Assembly (NCBI RefSeq): GCF_015234355.1
Contig: NZ_JADGMV010000001.1
Coordinates: 611,671-675,670, forward strand
Reading direction: 5' to 3'
Source: Psychrobacter sp. NG25
Lineage (GTDB): Bacteria > Pseudomonadota > Gammaproteobacteria > Pseudomonadales > Moraxellaceae
Length of the DNA stretch: 64,000 nucleotides
Position 1 is the stretch's first letter, and every line of letters starts with the position of its first letter. A program made the translations under genes and the position numbers. The notes beneath the pieces were generated by a model. The model was not told the origin of the DNA. It did not search any database and was given only the letters and a program-made list of their open reading frames with translations. Shown here one piece after another: positions 8,981 through 18,087 of this stretch.

Positions 8981-9442
8981 ATGATTATCCAAAACCATAT
9001 CAACAGCTATCGAGAGCAAGCGAGTTTATCCATTACCATGTACTACGATGATGCGTGTGTGATATGCAGCACCGAGGCGCATAACATGAAAAAGCGTCAA
9101 CCAGAGAAGATACACTTAGTTTCTGTAGAGGAGGGGCTAGATGAGCTGGCGGCCGCAGGATTCAGCCGTGAGGATGCGATGACGTATATGTGTATGAAAG
9201 ACAGTTACGGCAATTGGTACACACATATGGATGCTGTACGTCTGCTATATAAGACAGGCGGCGTTAAATGGTCACCGTTGTTGTTTTTGCCAGTGATCAA
9301 GCAACTAGGCAACTTCACTTATCCGTATGTCGCTCGCAATCGCTATCGAATTCCAAACTGGGTGACCAAGATGATATATGGCACAGCAGTCACGCAAGCG
9401 TGTGAAAATGGCGTCTGCAAAATAGCGCCAGATAAACGCTGA
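8981..9442 (+). CDS. DCC-family thiol-disulfide oxidoreductase-like protein (DUF393)
   Basis: A 153-aa protein with the DCC signature: after a short beta strand comes YYDDACVICS, with Cys26 and Cys29 as the putative redox pair. The DUF393 body follows, ending in CENGVCKI, which holds two further cysteines. Its start lies one base after the stop of desaturase 2 and its ribosome-binding site (AGGAG) lies inside the desaturase end, so the two are translated together. DUF393 proteins often neighbour membrane oxidoreductases; a redox-partner role here is inference. Confidence 0.85.
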   Translation: MIIQNHINSYREQASLSITMYYDDACVICSTEAHNMKKRQPEKIHLVSVEEGLDELAAAGFSREDAMTYMCMKDSYGNWYTHMDAVRLLYKTGGVKWSPLLFLPVIKQLGNFTYPYVARNRYRIPNWVTKMIYGTAVTQACENGVCKIAPDKR

Positions 9443-9466
9443 GGCAGTTGTGTCAAAAACAATAAG

Positions 9467-9486
9467 ACGGCTCTACTGCAAGCCGT
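9467..9486. terminator. Hairpin between convergent genes
   Basis: ACGGCT and AGCCGT arms with an 8-base loop, followed by TTTTA, between the DCC-family gene (+) and the minus-strand membrane protein gene. It is a short, probably weak, intrinsic terminator. Confidence 0.45.
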
Positions 9487-9487
9487 T

Positions 9488-9961
9488 TTATGGCATGTCG
9501 TTTGTCGTAATAGTATGTGCATTCTTATTTGATATCAAAAGAACAATAAGGCTGATAACACCCACGAATAATGATAATAAAGCGCCTGTTATTAACGTCA
9601 TGACAAAGCTTGATAAGAAGGGTCGGTGAAAATCTAACCCTAAAAGTTCAACGATATAGCTAGCAGCTACCCCTGCCAAAATCTCTGGTGATATAAAAGG
9701 AAAAATAGGCATGGCTAGATTCAAAATCTGTAGTCCTGCTTTTACGTAGACGCCTTTCTGTAGTGCTGTGATAAAACGATGCCACTGGTTTTTACGTGCA
9801 AAATCATCAAGTAACGTATAAAAGACAATAAAGCAGCTAACACCTGCTACCATACCAGCTATAGATAACCAAGAATTACCGTTTAATACCACACCCCATA
9901 CAAAGCCTGCTATTGCACTGATACAAATCCAAAGTGTCCAAAAACCCCAGCGCTTATTCAT
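9488..9961 (-). CDS. Hypothetical membrane protein
   Basis: Unrecognised 157-aa protein with about four hydrophobic segments (near residues 8-28, 30-50, 80-105 and 115-145) and a polar segment at about 50-70 (DDFARKNQWHR). Translation starts at the ATG at 9961, with AGGTG upstream on the minus strand. It is convergent with the desaturase-DCC pair and divergent from the metallophosphoesterase genes. No function can be assigned. Confidence 0.65.
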   Translation of the reverse strand: MNKRWGFWTLWICISAIAGFVWGVVLNGNSWLSIAGMVAGVSCFIVFYTLLDDFARKNQWHRFITALQKGVYVKAGLQILNLAMPIFPFISPEILAGVAASYIVELLGLDFHRPFLSSFVMTLITGALLSLFVGVISLIVLLISNKNAHTITTNDMP

Positions 9962-10023
9962 TTTTTCACCTTTGTTTTCTATTTAGCATATGTGCTCAAC
10001 ATTCACCATTAAGTGTACAAGCG

Positions 10024-10037
10024 AAGCTGATCAGCTT
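10024..10037. promoter_or_regulatory. Perfect palindrome AAGCTGATCAGCTT in a divergent promoter region
   Basis: A perfect 14-bp inverted repeat in the 180-bp gap between the divergent genes at 9961 (-) and 10141 (+). The position fits an operator. No regulator family can be assigned. Confidence 0.3.
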
Positions 10038-10140
10038 TGATGTAAAGCGTATGAAGTTTTGATGAAAAAAATTTAATATATGTAGTAAAAAGAATATTTA
10101 AAGTAAAATAGGGTCATCTTTATATATATCAGACGCTATT

Positions 10141-11217
10141 ATGTGGTTCTTTATAATTTTGACTCAACTGCTTGCTTTCATGACTTGTATTCTGCTTTGG
10201 TGGTTTATCAAACCAAGAAAAACTATTGCAAAAACTACGCTGATGTCTACCGTCTTTGTCATTAACAATGGTTTTTTAATCTATGGTCTCAGCGACTTTT
10301 GGGGCGAGCGTTTTAACGTTTATCTGGTCATTGGTATCTTACAAGGCTTTATGTTATATGCAGGTGTCGCCACTGCTGTCTTAGCACTCTTTTTTAATAA
10401 GTTGTTAAAATTTCAGCCGCGCCCTAAATTGTTACGCGTGTTTGCGCTGACGACTTATGCGTCTATTGTAAGCTTGGCTGTATTTAATGCGTATTCGCCT
10501 GTGGTACATCGTTTGACGGTTACGACAGATAAGCCCATGAATAAGCCCATGAGCATAGCCTTAGTATCTGATACTCATTGGAGTAGGTGGTTTGGTAATC
10601 ACCAGATAGATAAACTGGTAGCTTTAGTCGATGCACAAAACCCTGATGTGGTCGTTATAGCAGGAGATATCATGCATGACACGACGATCGCTTATGACAA
10701 TACCAACATGCATGAGCATTTATCAAAGCTGAAGGCGCCACTTGGGGTTTATGCTACTTTAGGTAATCACGATTATAGAGGTTACGATGAAGCAATAGCT
10801 CAGGCGGTTGAGGCAGCAGGAATCAAAGCGCTTGATAATGAGAGTGTGCTGCTCAATGATTCAGTGTGGTTGGTTGGGCGTTCAGATGATGTCGACCAGA
10901 CTAGGTTGTCAGCGGATGAGTTATTGACTCAAGTTGATACTGATAAGCCTGTGGTGTTTTTAGAGCATCGTCCTTCTATGATGGAAGAGATAAAAGAGTT
11001 GCCAGTGGATTTACATCTGTCTGGGCATACTCATGGTGGGCAAATTTTTCCATTAACGATACTGATGAATTGGTTCTCACCGCTAAACTATGGTACCAAA
11101 ACAATAGAGAGTACGCAGTTTTTAGTAACGTCAGGTTATGGCATAGGAGCAGTGCCTTTTAGATTAGGCACACGTTCGGAGATTTGGATGATTACGTTGC
11201 AGGCAGCAAAGTCATAA
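10141..11217 (+). CDS. Membrane-anchored metallophosphoesterase, YkuE-like (first copy)
   Basis: A 358-aa protein with about four N-terminal membrane segments (residues 3-120) and a C-terminal calcineurin-like phosphoesterase domain. Metal-binding motifs are in order: DTH at 144-146, GD at 175-176, GNHD at 208-211 and GHTHGGQ at 295-301. The architecture matches YkuE-like proteins; the phosphoester substrate (lipid, nucleotide or other) is not known. It is followed after 40 bp by a paralog with the same layout. Confidence 0.85.
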   Translation: MWFFIILTQLLAFMTCILLWWFIKPRKTIAKTTLMSTVFVINNGFLIYGLSDFWGERFNVYLVIGILQGFMLYAGVATAVLALFFNKLLKFQPRPKLLRVFALTTYASIVSLAVFNAYSPVVHRLTVTTDKPMNKPMSIALVSDTHWSRWFGNHQIDKLVALVDAQNPDVVVIAGDIMHDTTIAYDNTNMHEHLSKLKAPLGVYATLGNHDYRGYDEAIAQAVEAAGIKALDNESVLLNDSVWLVGRSDDVDQTRLSADELLTQVDTDKPVVFLEHRPSMMEEIKELPVDLHLSGHTHGGQIFPLTILMNWFSPLNYGTKTIESTQFLVTSGYGIGAVPFRLGTRSEIWMITLQAAKS

Positions 11218-11257
11218 GTTTAATTATATAATAAGATAAAACAGAATAGGAACGCCC

Positions 11258-12388
11258 ATGCGCTACGTGTTTTTTGCAGTCATCATTGGTTTGCTGCAAC
11301 TATTTAGCTTGGGCGCCGCATTAAGCCTAAAGTGGTGGTTACAGCATTGGACAACCTCCACATTACAAACAGCGGTCATGATAACGGTTTTTATAATCAG
11401 TAATGGTTTGCTGCTGCTAAGCGTCAGCAAACTGCTCGCAAATAGCTACCGATGGGTGAGTGGTTGGATGCTAGTGATGCATTTTATAATACTTACTGCT
11501 GGAATTACCGGTGCGGTGTATGGCAGTTATTTATTAAGCACAATGGTATTTGGCAGTATAATCAGTCAATCAGAAACCATCGCTTTTGGCCTTCGCACAT
11601 TTGCCTTTGTCTTATTCATTGGGCTGTTTGTTTACGCCTTACATAGCGCTTATGTGCCAGTGGTAAGGAAGCGCACCATTCATATCAATAAGTCTATGCA
11701 GGGACAATTACGTATTGCAGTGGCCAGTGATTTACATTTGGGCCGCTTGTTTGGGAATCGTGCGATTGATAGATTAGGTCGTCTGCTTGTTGAGCAGCGC
11801 GCTGATATGTTGTTGATGCCGGGCGATATCATGGATGACAATACGAACGCCTATACAGCATATGATATGCAGACCAACCTGACCAAACTTTGCGATCAAT
11901 TGCCCTTAGGTGCGTATGCCACACTAGGCAACCATGATTTATATGGCCATGAGCGACCGATTAGTGACTCGTTACGCAGTGCTGGTGTGCATTTATTGAA
12001 TGATGATGTGCTGTGTATTAATCATCAAGATCAACCAGTTTGGTTGATTGGACGTTTTGACAATCATAAGCGTGAGCGAGTCGCAACCACCGAGCTGTTA
12101 TCGCAAGTAGATACCACTGTGCCCGTGATACTGCTAGATCATAGACCGAGTGATATTATAGAACATAGCAAGCTGCCTATTGATTTACAGGTATCAGGTC
12201 ACACACATGATGGGCAAATATTTCCCGCCAACTTTATTGTGCGAGCCATCAACCGTCTGGGTTACGGTTATGAGGCCATTGGGCTTGGGCACTTTGTGGT
12301 GTCATCAGGCTATGGCTTTTGGGGCATTCCTTTTCGATTGGGGTCACGCTCTGAGATATGGCTTATCACCGTTCAGTCAGCAGTCTGA
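11258..12388 (+). CDS. Membrane-anchored metallophosphoesterase, YkuE-like (second copy)
   Basis: A 376-aa tandem paralog of the upstream gene. N-terminal membrane segments are followed by the phosphoesterase motifs SDLHLGR, PGDIMDD, GNHDLYG and GHTHDGQ. The last motif has Asp where the first copy has Gly. The downstream end overlaps the convergent esterase gene by 16 bp (12373-12388). It was probably produced by local duplication and later divergence. Confidence 0.85.
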   Translation: MRYVFFAVIIGLLQLFSLGAALSLKWWLQHWTTSTLQTAVMITVFIISNGLLLLSVSKLLANSYRWVSGWMLVMHFIILTAGITGAVYGSYLLSTMVFGSIISQSETIAFGLRTFAFVLFIGLFVYALHSAYVPVVRKRTIHINKSMQGQLRIAVASDLHLGRLFGNRAIDRLGRLLVEQRADMLLMPGDIMDDNTNAYTAYDMQTNLTKLCDQLPLGAYATLGNHDLYGHERPISDSLRSAGVHLLNDDVLCINHQDQPVWLIGRFDNHKRERVATTELLSQVDTTVPVILLDHRPSDIIEHSKLPIDLQVSGHTHDGQIFPANFIVRAINRLGYGYEAIGLGHFVVSSGYGFWGIPFRLGSRSEIWLITVQSAV

Positions 12389-13659
12389 CAAAGCGTGTGT
12401 ACCCATTTAGCAAAATCACTGATAATGTGATTGACCTCGTGGTTTAGACCACTATGAATGCTCATCAAATGAATAAAGCCATGCGGTGCGCCCAGTACTG
12501 TATGGACTTTAACCGGATACCCTTTGGCTTTTAGCTGCTCGGCATAATCAAGCGCTTCATCGCGCAAAATATCAAGCTCTGCGGCCACGATATAGCTTGG
12601 GCACATGTTAGTGCTATCACCACGTGCCACCGAAACAAAGCCATGCTCTGGCGGGATGGTACTATGCCCTACATAAGCGGCGTCAAACACTTCAGCATCA
12701 TTGTGATCTAAAAACAGCCCGTCACCGTACAGTGCCCAACTAGGGTGTTCGGCGGTAATATCGATCACAGGATAAAGCGGTAGCTGCGCCAATGGCTGTG
12801 GCAAGCGCTGGATGGTTTGCATATCAGTTGCGCCATGTATCTTCAATTGCTGCCATTGCGCCTCGTCAGGTGAAATCACTTGCTGTGCCACTAGTGTTGC
12901 AAGGCATCCACCTGCACTGTCTCCTGATAAAACAATCCGAGAGGGTAACGCACCCATCGTATGACAATGTTCTGATAGCCATAAATAAGCGGCTAAACAA
13001 TCTCTGAGGGCCATTGGAGCAGTATATTCAGGAGCCAATCGATAGTCGACACTCGCAACTGCCCAGCCAGTTTGCTGGCAGACTGTATGGCAAAATTCAT
13101 GATGCGTATCAATATCACCGATACAAAACCCACCACCATGAATAAATAGCATCACAACTTTATCAGGATTGCTCTTTTCCCCTGCCCCATAGCAGCATAT
13201 CTGCATGTCTTCGCCATCGGCATTAGCAATCGTTTTGTCTTGCCAAGTTACTTGCTGACTAGTTGTTTTCTTAGTTTGCAGGCTTTTAGCTTGCGGATTT
13301 TTAGCTTGCACCCGTGTGCTATTTGGTTGCGTCTGCCAAACGGCTGGCGATTGCATCGATACCGCGTCTACAGCAAACTTTTTGCGCATCTGTGTGAGCT
13401 GAGATACGGTTAACGGTCGCTTCATTTTTCTATTGGCACCAATAATGGCGCGCAAATGCCCGTCAGCATGTGGATACTGTGCCATGGTGGGCGAATTTAG
13501 AGACCGGTTCAGTCGCTCTAATAATGGAGCTGGCAAGTGGCCCAAGCTCTTTAACGCATAGTGCAAGGCGTGTCTACGGTAGCGTGATACAGGTAACGTT
13601 AGCATGGGCATAAGGGTCCTCACTGAATTAGATGATTGGTACAGGCTTAAACGCATCAT
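12373..13659 (-). CDS. Alpha/beta hydrolase, hormone-sensitive-lipase (HSL) type esterase
   Basis: A 428-aa carboxylesterase/lipase-like enzyme. The oxyanion-hole motif HGGGF is at 174-178, the nucleophile elbow GDSAGG at 246-251 (Ser248), the catalytic Asp probably lies in AELDILRDE and the His in GAPHGF. The N-terminal cap is long, and a low-complexity Lys/Gln-rich linker at about 117-135 is encoded by a short repeated TTTTTAGCTTGC unit. Its 3' end overlaps the convergent phosphoesterase gene. The natural substrate is unknown; short acyl esters are typical for the family. Confidence 0.85.
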   Translation of the reverse strand: MMRLSLYQSSNSVRTLMPMLTLPVSRYRRHALHYALKSLGHLPAPLLERLNRSLNSPTMAQYPHADGHLRAIIGANRKMKRPLTVSQLTQMRKKFAVDAVSMQSPAVWQTQPNSTRVQAKNPQAKSLQTKKTTSQQVTWQDKTIANADGEDMQICCYGAGEKSNPDKVVMLFIHGGGFCIGDIDTHHEFCHTVCQQTGWAVASVDYRLAPEYTAPMALRDCLAAYLWLSEHCHTMGALPSRIVLSGDSAGGCLATLVAQQVISPDEAQWQQLKIHGATDMQTIQRLPQPLAQLPLYPVIDITAEHPSWALYGDGLFLDHNDAEVFDAAYVGHSTIPPEHGFVSVARGDSTNMCPSYIVAAELDILRDEALDYAEQLKAKGYPVKVHTVLGAPHGFIHLMSIHSGLNHEVNHIISDFAKWVHTLCQTAD

Positions 13660-14085
13660 TATTAAAGTACATTTATCAAAATACCGCTGTCAAAATATGA
13701 TTTGAACAATAAGGGGTTGTACTCATAAGTCGCTGTACGTTACTCATATTCGAATTACTAGTAGTAACACAACAGAATACGGGTATTGCTGTTTATATAA
13801 TGTTGTTTACAGCGTCACTACTCATACTATCAATAGTTTGTGGCTCAAGGTGATAAAATAGCTATTAAAAGCAGTTGTTAGAAATTCTTCGCATTAAAGT
13901 AAAAAAATACTCTTCTTAGGCTTGAAATTTATACTCATCACCTTTATCAAGCAGCTAGTAAAGCGCATTAATAAAAACAATGAGCAAAATGTTTTAAGTA
14001 TCTAATAAGGTAGCAGTATGACTGGCGATGAGCCTATCTATTGCGTTCTATATGAATCGTCATTATTACATTCTAAGGAGCTATC
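13660..14085. other. Divergent intergenic region before grpE
   Basis: About 426 bp between the esterase gene (-) and grpE (+). No coding region is seen. A possible heat-shock sigma-32-type promoter starts at 13921: CTTGAAA, then 13 bases, then CCTTTATC. The -10 half is a poor match to CCCCATNT. A good AAGGAG ribosome-binding site lies just before grpE. Confidence 0.4.
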
Positions 14086-14685
14086 ATGAGCGAGAAAAAT
14101 ACCAACCACGAATCTGCTGAGCAAACTGTGGTGCATGACAACATCGGCCATACTGACAGTATTCTAGAAGAAACGATGAAAGAGTTTGATCCACAAAATA
14201 ATTCAGGCGAAGAGATGACTATCGAAAACGATATCGATCTTGATACTTTTAAAGCGCGCATCGCTGAGTTAGAAGGCGAAGTTAAGCAAGCCAAAGAAAC
14301 CACTGCTCGTGCTAATGCAGAAGCTTACAATGCACAAAAACGCATGGAGCAAGAAGCTGATAAAAGTAAAAAATTCGCTCTACAAAAATTTGCTAAAGAG
14401 CTATTAGATATCGTTGATAACTTAGAGCGTGCCATGGAAAATGCCAACGCCAACGATCCAGTAGCTGAAGGTGTGCAATTGACGCATAAAGCGCTATTAG
14501 CACTACTCACCAAAAACGGCGTAGAAGCAGTTGATCCACAAGGCGAAAAGTTTAACGCTGATTTTCATGAAGCCGTTGGTATTGATGCAGATGCTGAAGC
14601 GGATACCGTGGGAACCGTACTACAAAAAGGCTATAGCTTGAATGGTCGTCTGTTGCGCCCAGCAATGGTACGCGTCGGTCAATAG
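14086..14685 (+). CDS. grpE: Nucleotide exchange factor GrpE
   Basis: Co-chaperone that releases ADP from DnaK. The 199-aa product has an acidic, disordered first 55 residues, a long coiled coil (about 60-120, IAELEGEVKQAKETTARANA onward) and the beta domain ending in GYSLNGRLLRPAMVRV, which is the GrpE signature. It sits just before dnaK; dnaJ is not in the window. The 256-bp gap to dnaK holds a separate heat-shock-like promoter, so the two need not be strictly co-transcribed. Confidence 0.95.
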   Translation: MSEKNTNHESAEQTVVHDNIGHTDSILEETMKEFDPQNNSGEEMTIENDIDLDTFKARIAELEGEVKQAKETTARANAEAYNAQKRMEQEADKSKKFALQKFAKELLDIVDNLERAMENANANDPVAEGVQLTHKALLALLTKNGVEAVDPQGEKFNADFHEAVGIDADAEADTVGTVLQKGYSLNGRLLRPAMVRVGQ

Positions 14686-14839
14686 TATTTAAGCTGACAT
14701 TGTCTGAAGCAGTAGTGTTTGAAGTTATGACTTGATTATATAATCAGCAAACAATCAGTCTTTAATTGTGCTAAACCTCATTATTAGTAAGGGTTTTCAC
14801 AAAAAGTCACATAAAAGGCAATTTTTGCGTGGCTTCTGA

Positions 14840-14869
14840 CTTGAAAAAATTAATAAGTAAACCGATATA
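14840..14869 (+). promoter_or_regulatory. Candidate sigma-32 promoter for dnaK
   Basis: CTTGAAA at 14840-14846, a 15-base spacer and CCGATATA at 14862-14869. The -35 matches the heat-shock consensus well and the -10 partly. It is placed about 75 bp before the dnaK start, which is biologically sensible. Inferred from pattern only. Confidence 0.45.
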
Positions 14870-14941
14870 TAGCAACAAGTGACCGACTATGGTCTGAACA
14901 TATAAGTATTTATATTGAAAATAAATTAGGAGCATTTGATT

Positions 14942-16885
14942 ATGGGTAAAGTAATTGGTATTGATCTAGGTACAACGAACTCATGTGTTGCAGTAATGGA
15001 AGGTGATAAAGTTAAAGTCATCGAAAATGCTGAAGGCACTCGCACTACACCATCGATCGTCGCTTACAAAGATGACGAAATCCTCGTTGGTCAGTCAGCT
15101 AAGCGTCAAGCGGTAACGAACCCAAACAACACTTTGTTTGCGATCAAGCGTTTGATCGGTCGTCGTTTTGATGACAAAGTCGTGCAAAAAGACATCGGTA
15201 TGGTGCCTTACAAAATCGCTAAAGCAGATAACGGCGATGCATGGGTAGAAATCAACGGCAAAAAATTAGCGCCACCACAGGTTTCTGCTGAAATCTTGAA
15301 AAAAATGAAAAAAACAGCAGAAGATTATCTTGGTGAGAGCGTGACTGAAGCGGTTGTAACTGTACCTGCTTACTTCAATGACTCACAACGTCAAGCAACT
15401 AAAGATGCAGGTAAAATCGCTGGTCTTGATGTAAAACGTATCATTAACGAACCAACTGCTGCTGCTCTTGCTTATGGTATGGACAAGAAGCAAGGCGATA
15501 GCACTGTTGCTGTATATGACTTGGGTGGTGGTACTTTTGACGTATCAATCATTGAAATCGCTGACGTTGATGGCGAGCAGCAGTTCGAAGTACTTGCAAC
15601 CAACGGTGATACTTTCCTTGGTGGCGAAGACTTTGACTCAGCATTGATTGACTTTTTAGTAGACGAGTTCAAAAAAGACCAAGACGTTAACCTAAAAGGT
15701 GACTCTCTTGCGATGCAGCGTCTAAAAGAAGCCGCAGAAAAAGCAAAAATCGAGCTATCAAGTGCTCAAAGCACTGAAGTGAACCTGCCTTATATTACTG
15801 CTGATAGCAGTGGTCCTAAGCATTTGGTTGTTACTATCAGCCGCTCAAAACTAGAAAGCCTAACGGAAGAACTAGTACAGCGTACTATGGGTCCTTGTAA
15901 GATTGCTCTTGAAGATGCTGGTCTAAAAATCGGCGATATCGATGACGTTATTCTAGTTGGTGGTCAGACTCGTATGCCACTAGTACAGCAAAAAGTACAA
16001 GAATTCTTCGGTCAAGAGCCACGTAAAGATGTGAACCCTGATGAAGCCGTAGCCGCTGGTGCAGCTATTCAAGGTGCCGTATTGTCTGGTGACAAAACTG
16101 ACGTATTGCTACTTGATGTGACGCCACTGACACTAGGTATCGAAACGATGGGTGGTGTAATGACGCCAGTTATCGAGAAAAACACGATGATTCCTACTAA
16201 GAAGTCACAGGTGTTCTCAACTGCTGAAGACAACCAACCAGCAGTAACGATTCAGGTGTATCAAGGTGAGCGTAAAATCGCTAACCAAAACAAACAGCTT
16301 GGTCGTTTTGACTTGACTGATATTCCACCAGCACCACGTGGTCTGCCACAAATCGAAGTAACTTTTGACATCAATGCTGATGGTATCATGAACATCTCAG
16401 CAACTGACAAAGGTACTGGTAAAGCACAAAGCATCCAAATTAAAGCGGATTCTGGCTTGTCGGACGAAGAAGTTGAACAAATGGTTCGTGATGCAGAAGC
16501 CAATGCTGCTGAAGATGAGAAGTTCGCTAACCTAGCGCAAGTACGTAATGAAGCAGATGGCCGCATTCATGCCGTGCAAAAAGCACTAAAAGAAGCAGCA
16601 GATAAAGTATCTGATGAAGAAAAATCTTCAGTTGAGACTGCTATCACTGAACTTGAAGCCGCGGCGAAAGAAGATGATCATGATGACATCAAAGCTAAGC
16701 TTGAAGCGTTAGATAATGCTTTCTTACCAGTTAGCCAGAAGATCTATGCTGATGCAGGCGCTGGCGCAGAAGGTATGGATCCAAGCCAGTTCCAACAAGG
16801 TGCAGACGGTGCAGCAGATAGCAGCCAAGCCGATGACGACGTTGTTGATGCTGAGTTTACTGAAGTAGACGAAGACAAAAAGTAA
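14942..16885 (+). CDS. dnaK: Chaperone protein DnaK (Hsp70)
   Basis: ATP-dependent chaperone acting with GrpE and DnaJ. The product is 647 aa from the ATG at 14942, which has AGGAG about 10 bases upstream; an in-frame TTG at 14936 is not needed. The ATPase domain begins [18 protein letters not shown] and contains [12 protein letters not shown] and the [10 protein letters not shown] loop. The substrate-binding domain starts after the [14 protein letters not shown] linker. The lid ends in the [10 protein letters not shown] tail typical of proteobacterial DnaK. A strong terminator follows 34 bp after the stop. Confidence 0.98.
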   Translation: MGKVIGIDLGTTNSCVAVMEGDKVKVIENAEGTRTTPSIVAYKDDEILVGQSAKRQAVTNPNNTLFAIKRLIGRRFDDKVVQKDIGMVPYKIAKADNGDAWVEINGKKLAPPQVSAEILKKMKKTAEDYLGESVTEAVVTVPAYFNDSQRQATKDAGKIAGLDVKRIINEPTAAALAYGMDKKQGDSTVAVYDLGGGTFDVSIIEIADVDGEQQFEVLATNGDTFLGGEDFDSALIDFLVDEFKKDQDVNLKGDSLAMQRLKEAAEKAKIELSSAQSTEVNLPYITADSSGPKHLVVTISRSKLESLTEELVQRTMGPCKIALEDAGLKIGDIDDVILVGGQTRMPLVQQKVQEFFGQEPRKDVNPDEAVAAGAAIQGAVLSGDKTDVLLLDVTPLTLGIETMGGVMTPVIEKNTMIPTKKSQVFSTAEDNQPAVTIQVYQGERKIANQNKQLGRFDLTDIPPAPRGLPQIEVTFDINADGIMNISATDKGTGKAQSIQIKADSGLSDEEVEQMVRDAEANAAEDEKFANLAQVRNEADGRIHAVQKALKEAADKVSDEEKSSVETAITELEAAAKEDDHDDIKAKLEALDNAFLPVSQKIYADAGAGAEGMDPSQFQQGADGAADSSQADDDVVDAEFTEVDEDKK

Positions 16886-16918
16886 TACTGCTAATCTACT
16901 AACTAGTTAAATTAAAAA

Positions 16919-16946
16919 ACGCATCCTTCGGGATGCGTTTTTTTTG
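16919..16946 (+). terminator. Intrinsic terminator of dnaK
   Basis: Perfect 8-bp stem ACGCATCC / GGATGCGT with a TTCG tetraloop, then at least eight T. The same ACGCATCC stem is reused in the terminators at 20854 and 21618. Confidence 0.9.
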
Positions 16947-16981
16947 TGGCTAATATTTCTACGAGTTGTCATTACTTCTAC

Positions 16982-17088
16982 TATAGTCAAAGAACTCTAA
17001 AATGGGTACAAGGCAGCCGACTGCAGATTGTACAAGTAGTACATCTAAGGAGGGTAACGCCGTAGCAGTTTAGTATTTCACCGACTAT
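16982..17088 (-). repeat. Dispersed ~107-bp MITE-like element, copy A (diverged)
   Basis: Starts TATAGTC and ends GACTATA, with internal GGTACAAGGCAGCCGA and GGGTAACGCCGTA matching the complement of the better conserved copies at 17951 and 43243. Together with copy B in opposite orientation it brackets bioC. There is no coding capacity. Confidence 0.7.
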
Positions 17089-17101
17089 ATAAGTTGAGGG
17101 T

Positions 17102-17929
17102 TTAAGTTTTAAACACACTCACTGTTAGCACCTCATACGTTAAATTCACACAAGGCTGTCCTGCTTCATCTTGTGCTGAGAAGTGTTGCCAATAGTCTGA
17201 TTCAAATTGTTTTAGACGCGATTTTGTCCACATAAAGGTCTGGGTGTTATCTGATTGTACTTGTGTCTGATTGGTTGATACGCCAGTCAGTTGCATATGT
17301 TTTAGGATAGCGTAGGGGGTAGGGAAGGGTAGATCAAAGCGCTGAGTTGAGAGTTCGATATTCTCAAAACCTGCATCAACCAATGCTGATTGCCACTTAT
17401 CGATATCTGGGTAGTAAAGCCCTTGACCGGTTAGCGTCTTAATTTGCAAAAAGTTATTTGGGGTAAAGGTACTAAAGACCAGTTGCCCTCCAGTTTGTAG
17501 ACTGCGTGCTGACTGCGTGACAAAATTCAATGGATCATCAAACCACTGCACCGCATTGGCACTGACAATCAAACTATGATTTGACTCTAAGTCTATGGTT
17601 TCAGCATCACCAATGACGATATCAGCAGTTGGTAGTATGGATTGCAATGTAGCAGCCTGCTCACTACATAACTCATTAATGACCCAGTGCTGGCTTTGGA
17701 TATGCTCAGCGAGTAGGCGCGTCATTTGACCTGTGCCTGCACCCATTTCTAGCACACTGCTTTGCTTGGACTGAGCAATGTTTTCTAGTAAATACTGACA
17801 GACTGTTTGCTGAATATTGGCATGTTGGTCATAGTCACCAGCACTCGCAAAATGACGAGCGATGGTTTGCTTTCTAGCACTGAGGTCATCAGGTGTGTCG
17901 AGTGTTTTCATAGAGTGTATTACATCCAA
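17102..17929 (-). CDS. bioC: Malonyl-ACP O-methyltransferase BioC
   Basis: SAM-dependent methyltransferase that starts pimelate synthesis for biotin by methylating malonyl-ACP. The 275-aa product has the SAM motif VLEMGAGTGQMTRLL at about 59-73. NAVQWFDDP lies in the middle and a BioC-like C-terminal half ends in LTYEVLTVSVFK. Met7 (at 17911) is an alternative start. It lies downstream of bioF on the same strand, but the 158-bp gap holds a repeat element, so co-transcription is uncertain. bioA, bioB and bioD are not in the window. Confidence 0.88.
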   Translation of the reverse strand: MDVIHSMKTLDTPDDLSARKQTIARHFASAGDYDQHANIQQTVCQYLLENIAQSKQSSVLEMGAGTGQMTRLLAEHIQSQHWVINELCSEQAATLQSILPTADIVIGDAETIDLESNHSLIVSANAVQWFDDPLNFVTQSARSLQTGGQLVFSTFTPNNFLQIKTLTGQGLYYPDIDKWQSALVDAGFENIELSTQRFDLPFPTPYAILKHMQLTGVSTNQTQVQSDNTQTFMWTKSRLKQFESDYWQHFSAQDEAGQPCVNLTYEVLTVSVFKT

Positions 17930-17950
17930 TTGAGCCAGTTATCAATCGAT

Positions 17951-18057
17951 ACAGTCATTCCACTATAAAAATATTACTGCGTTAACCGCGCTTGAAGTAT
18001 TAAATATACATCTACGTTCGGTTGCCTTGTACTACTTTTAAATTGAATCGACTATAG
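17951..18057 (+). repeat. Dispersed ~107-bp MITE-like element, copy B
   Basis: Well conserved copy between bioF and bioC. The left end is ACAGTCATTCCACTATAAAA and the right end TTTAAATTGAATCGACTATA; the ends form an imperfect inverted repeat of about 20 bp. The conserved core includes ACTGCGTTAAC, GCTTGAAGTAT and CGGTTGCCTTGTACTACTTT. Confidence 0.85.
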
Positions 18058-18087
18058 TAGGACCATTGTCCTTGCTAGATAATGGAA

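Noticed and set aside
13277..13312. Short repeated TTTTTAGCTTGC units as a CRISPR or regulatory repeat
   Set aside because: They are inside the esterase coding region and encode a low-complexity Lys/Gln linker.
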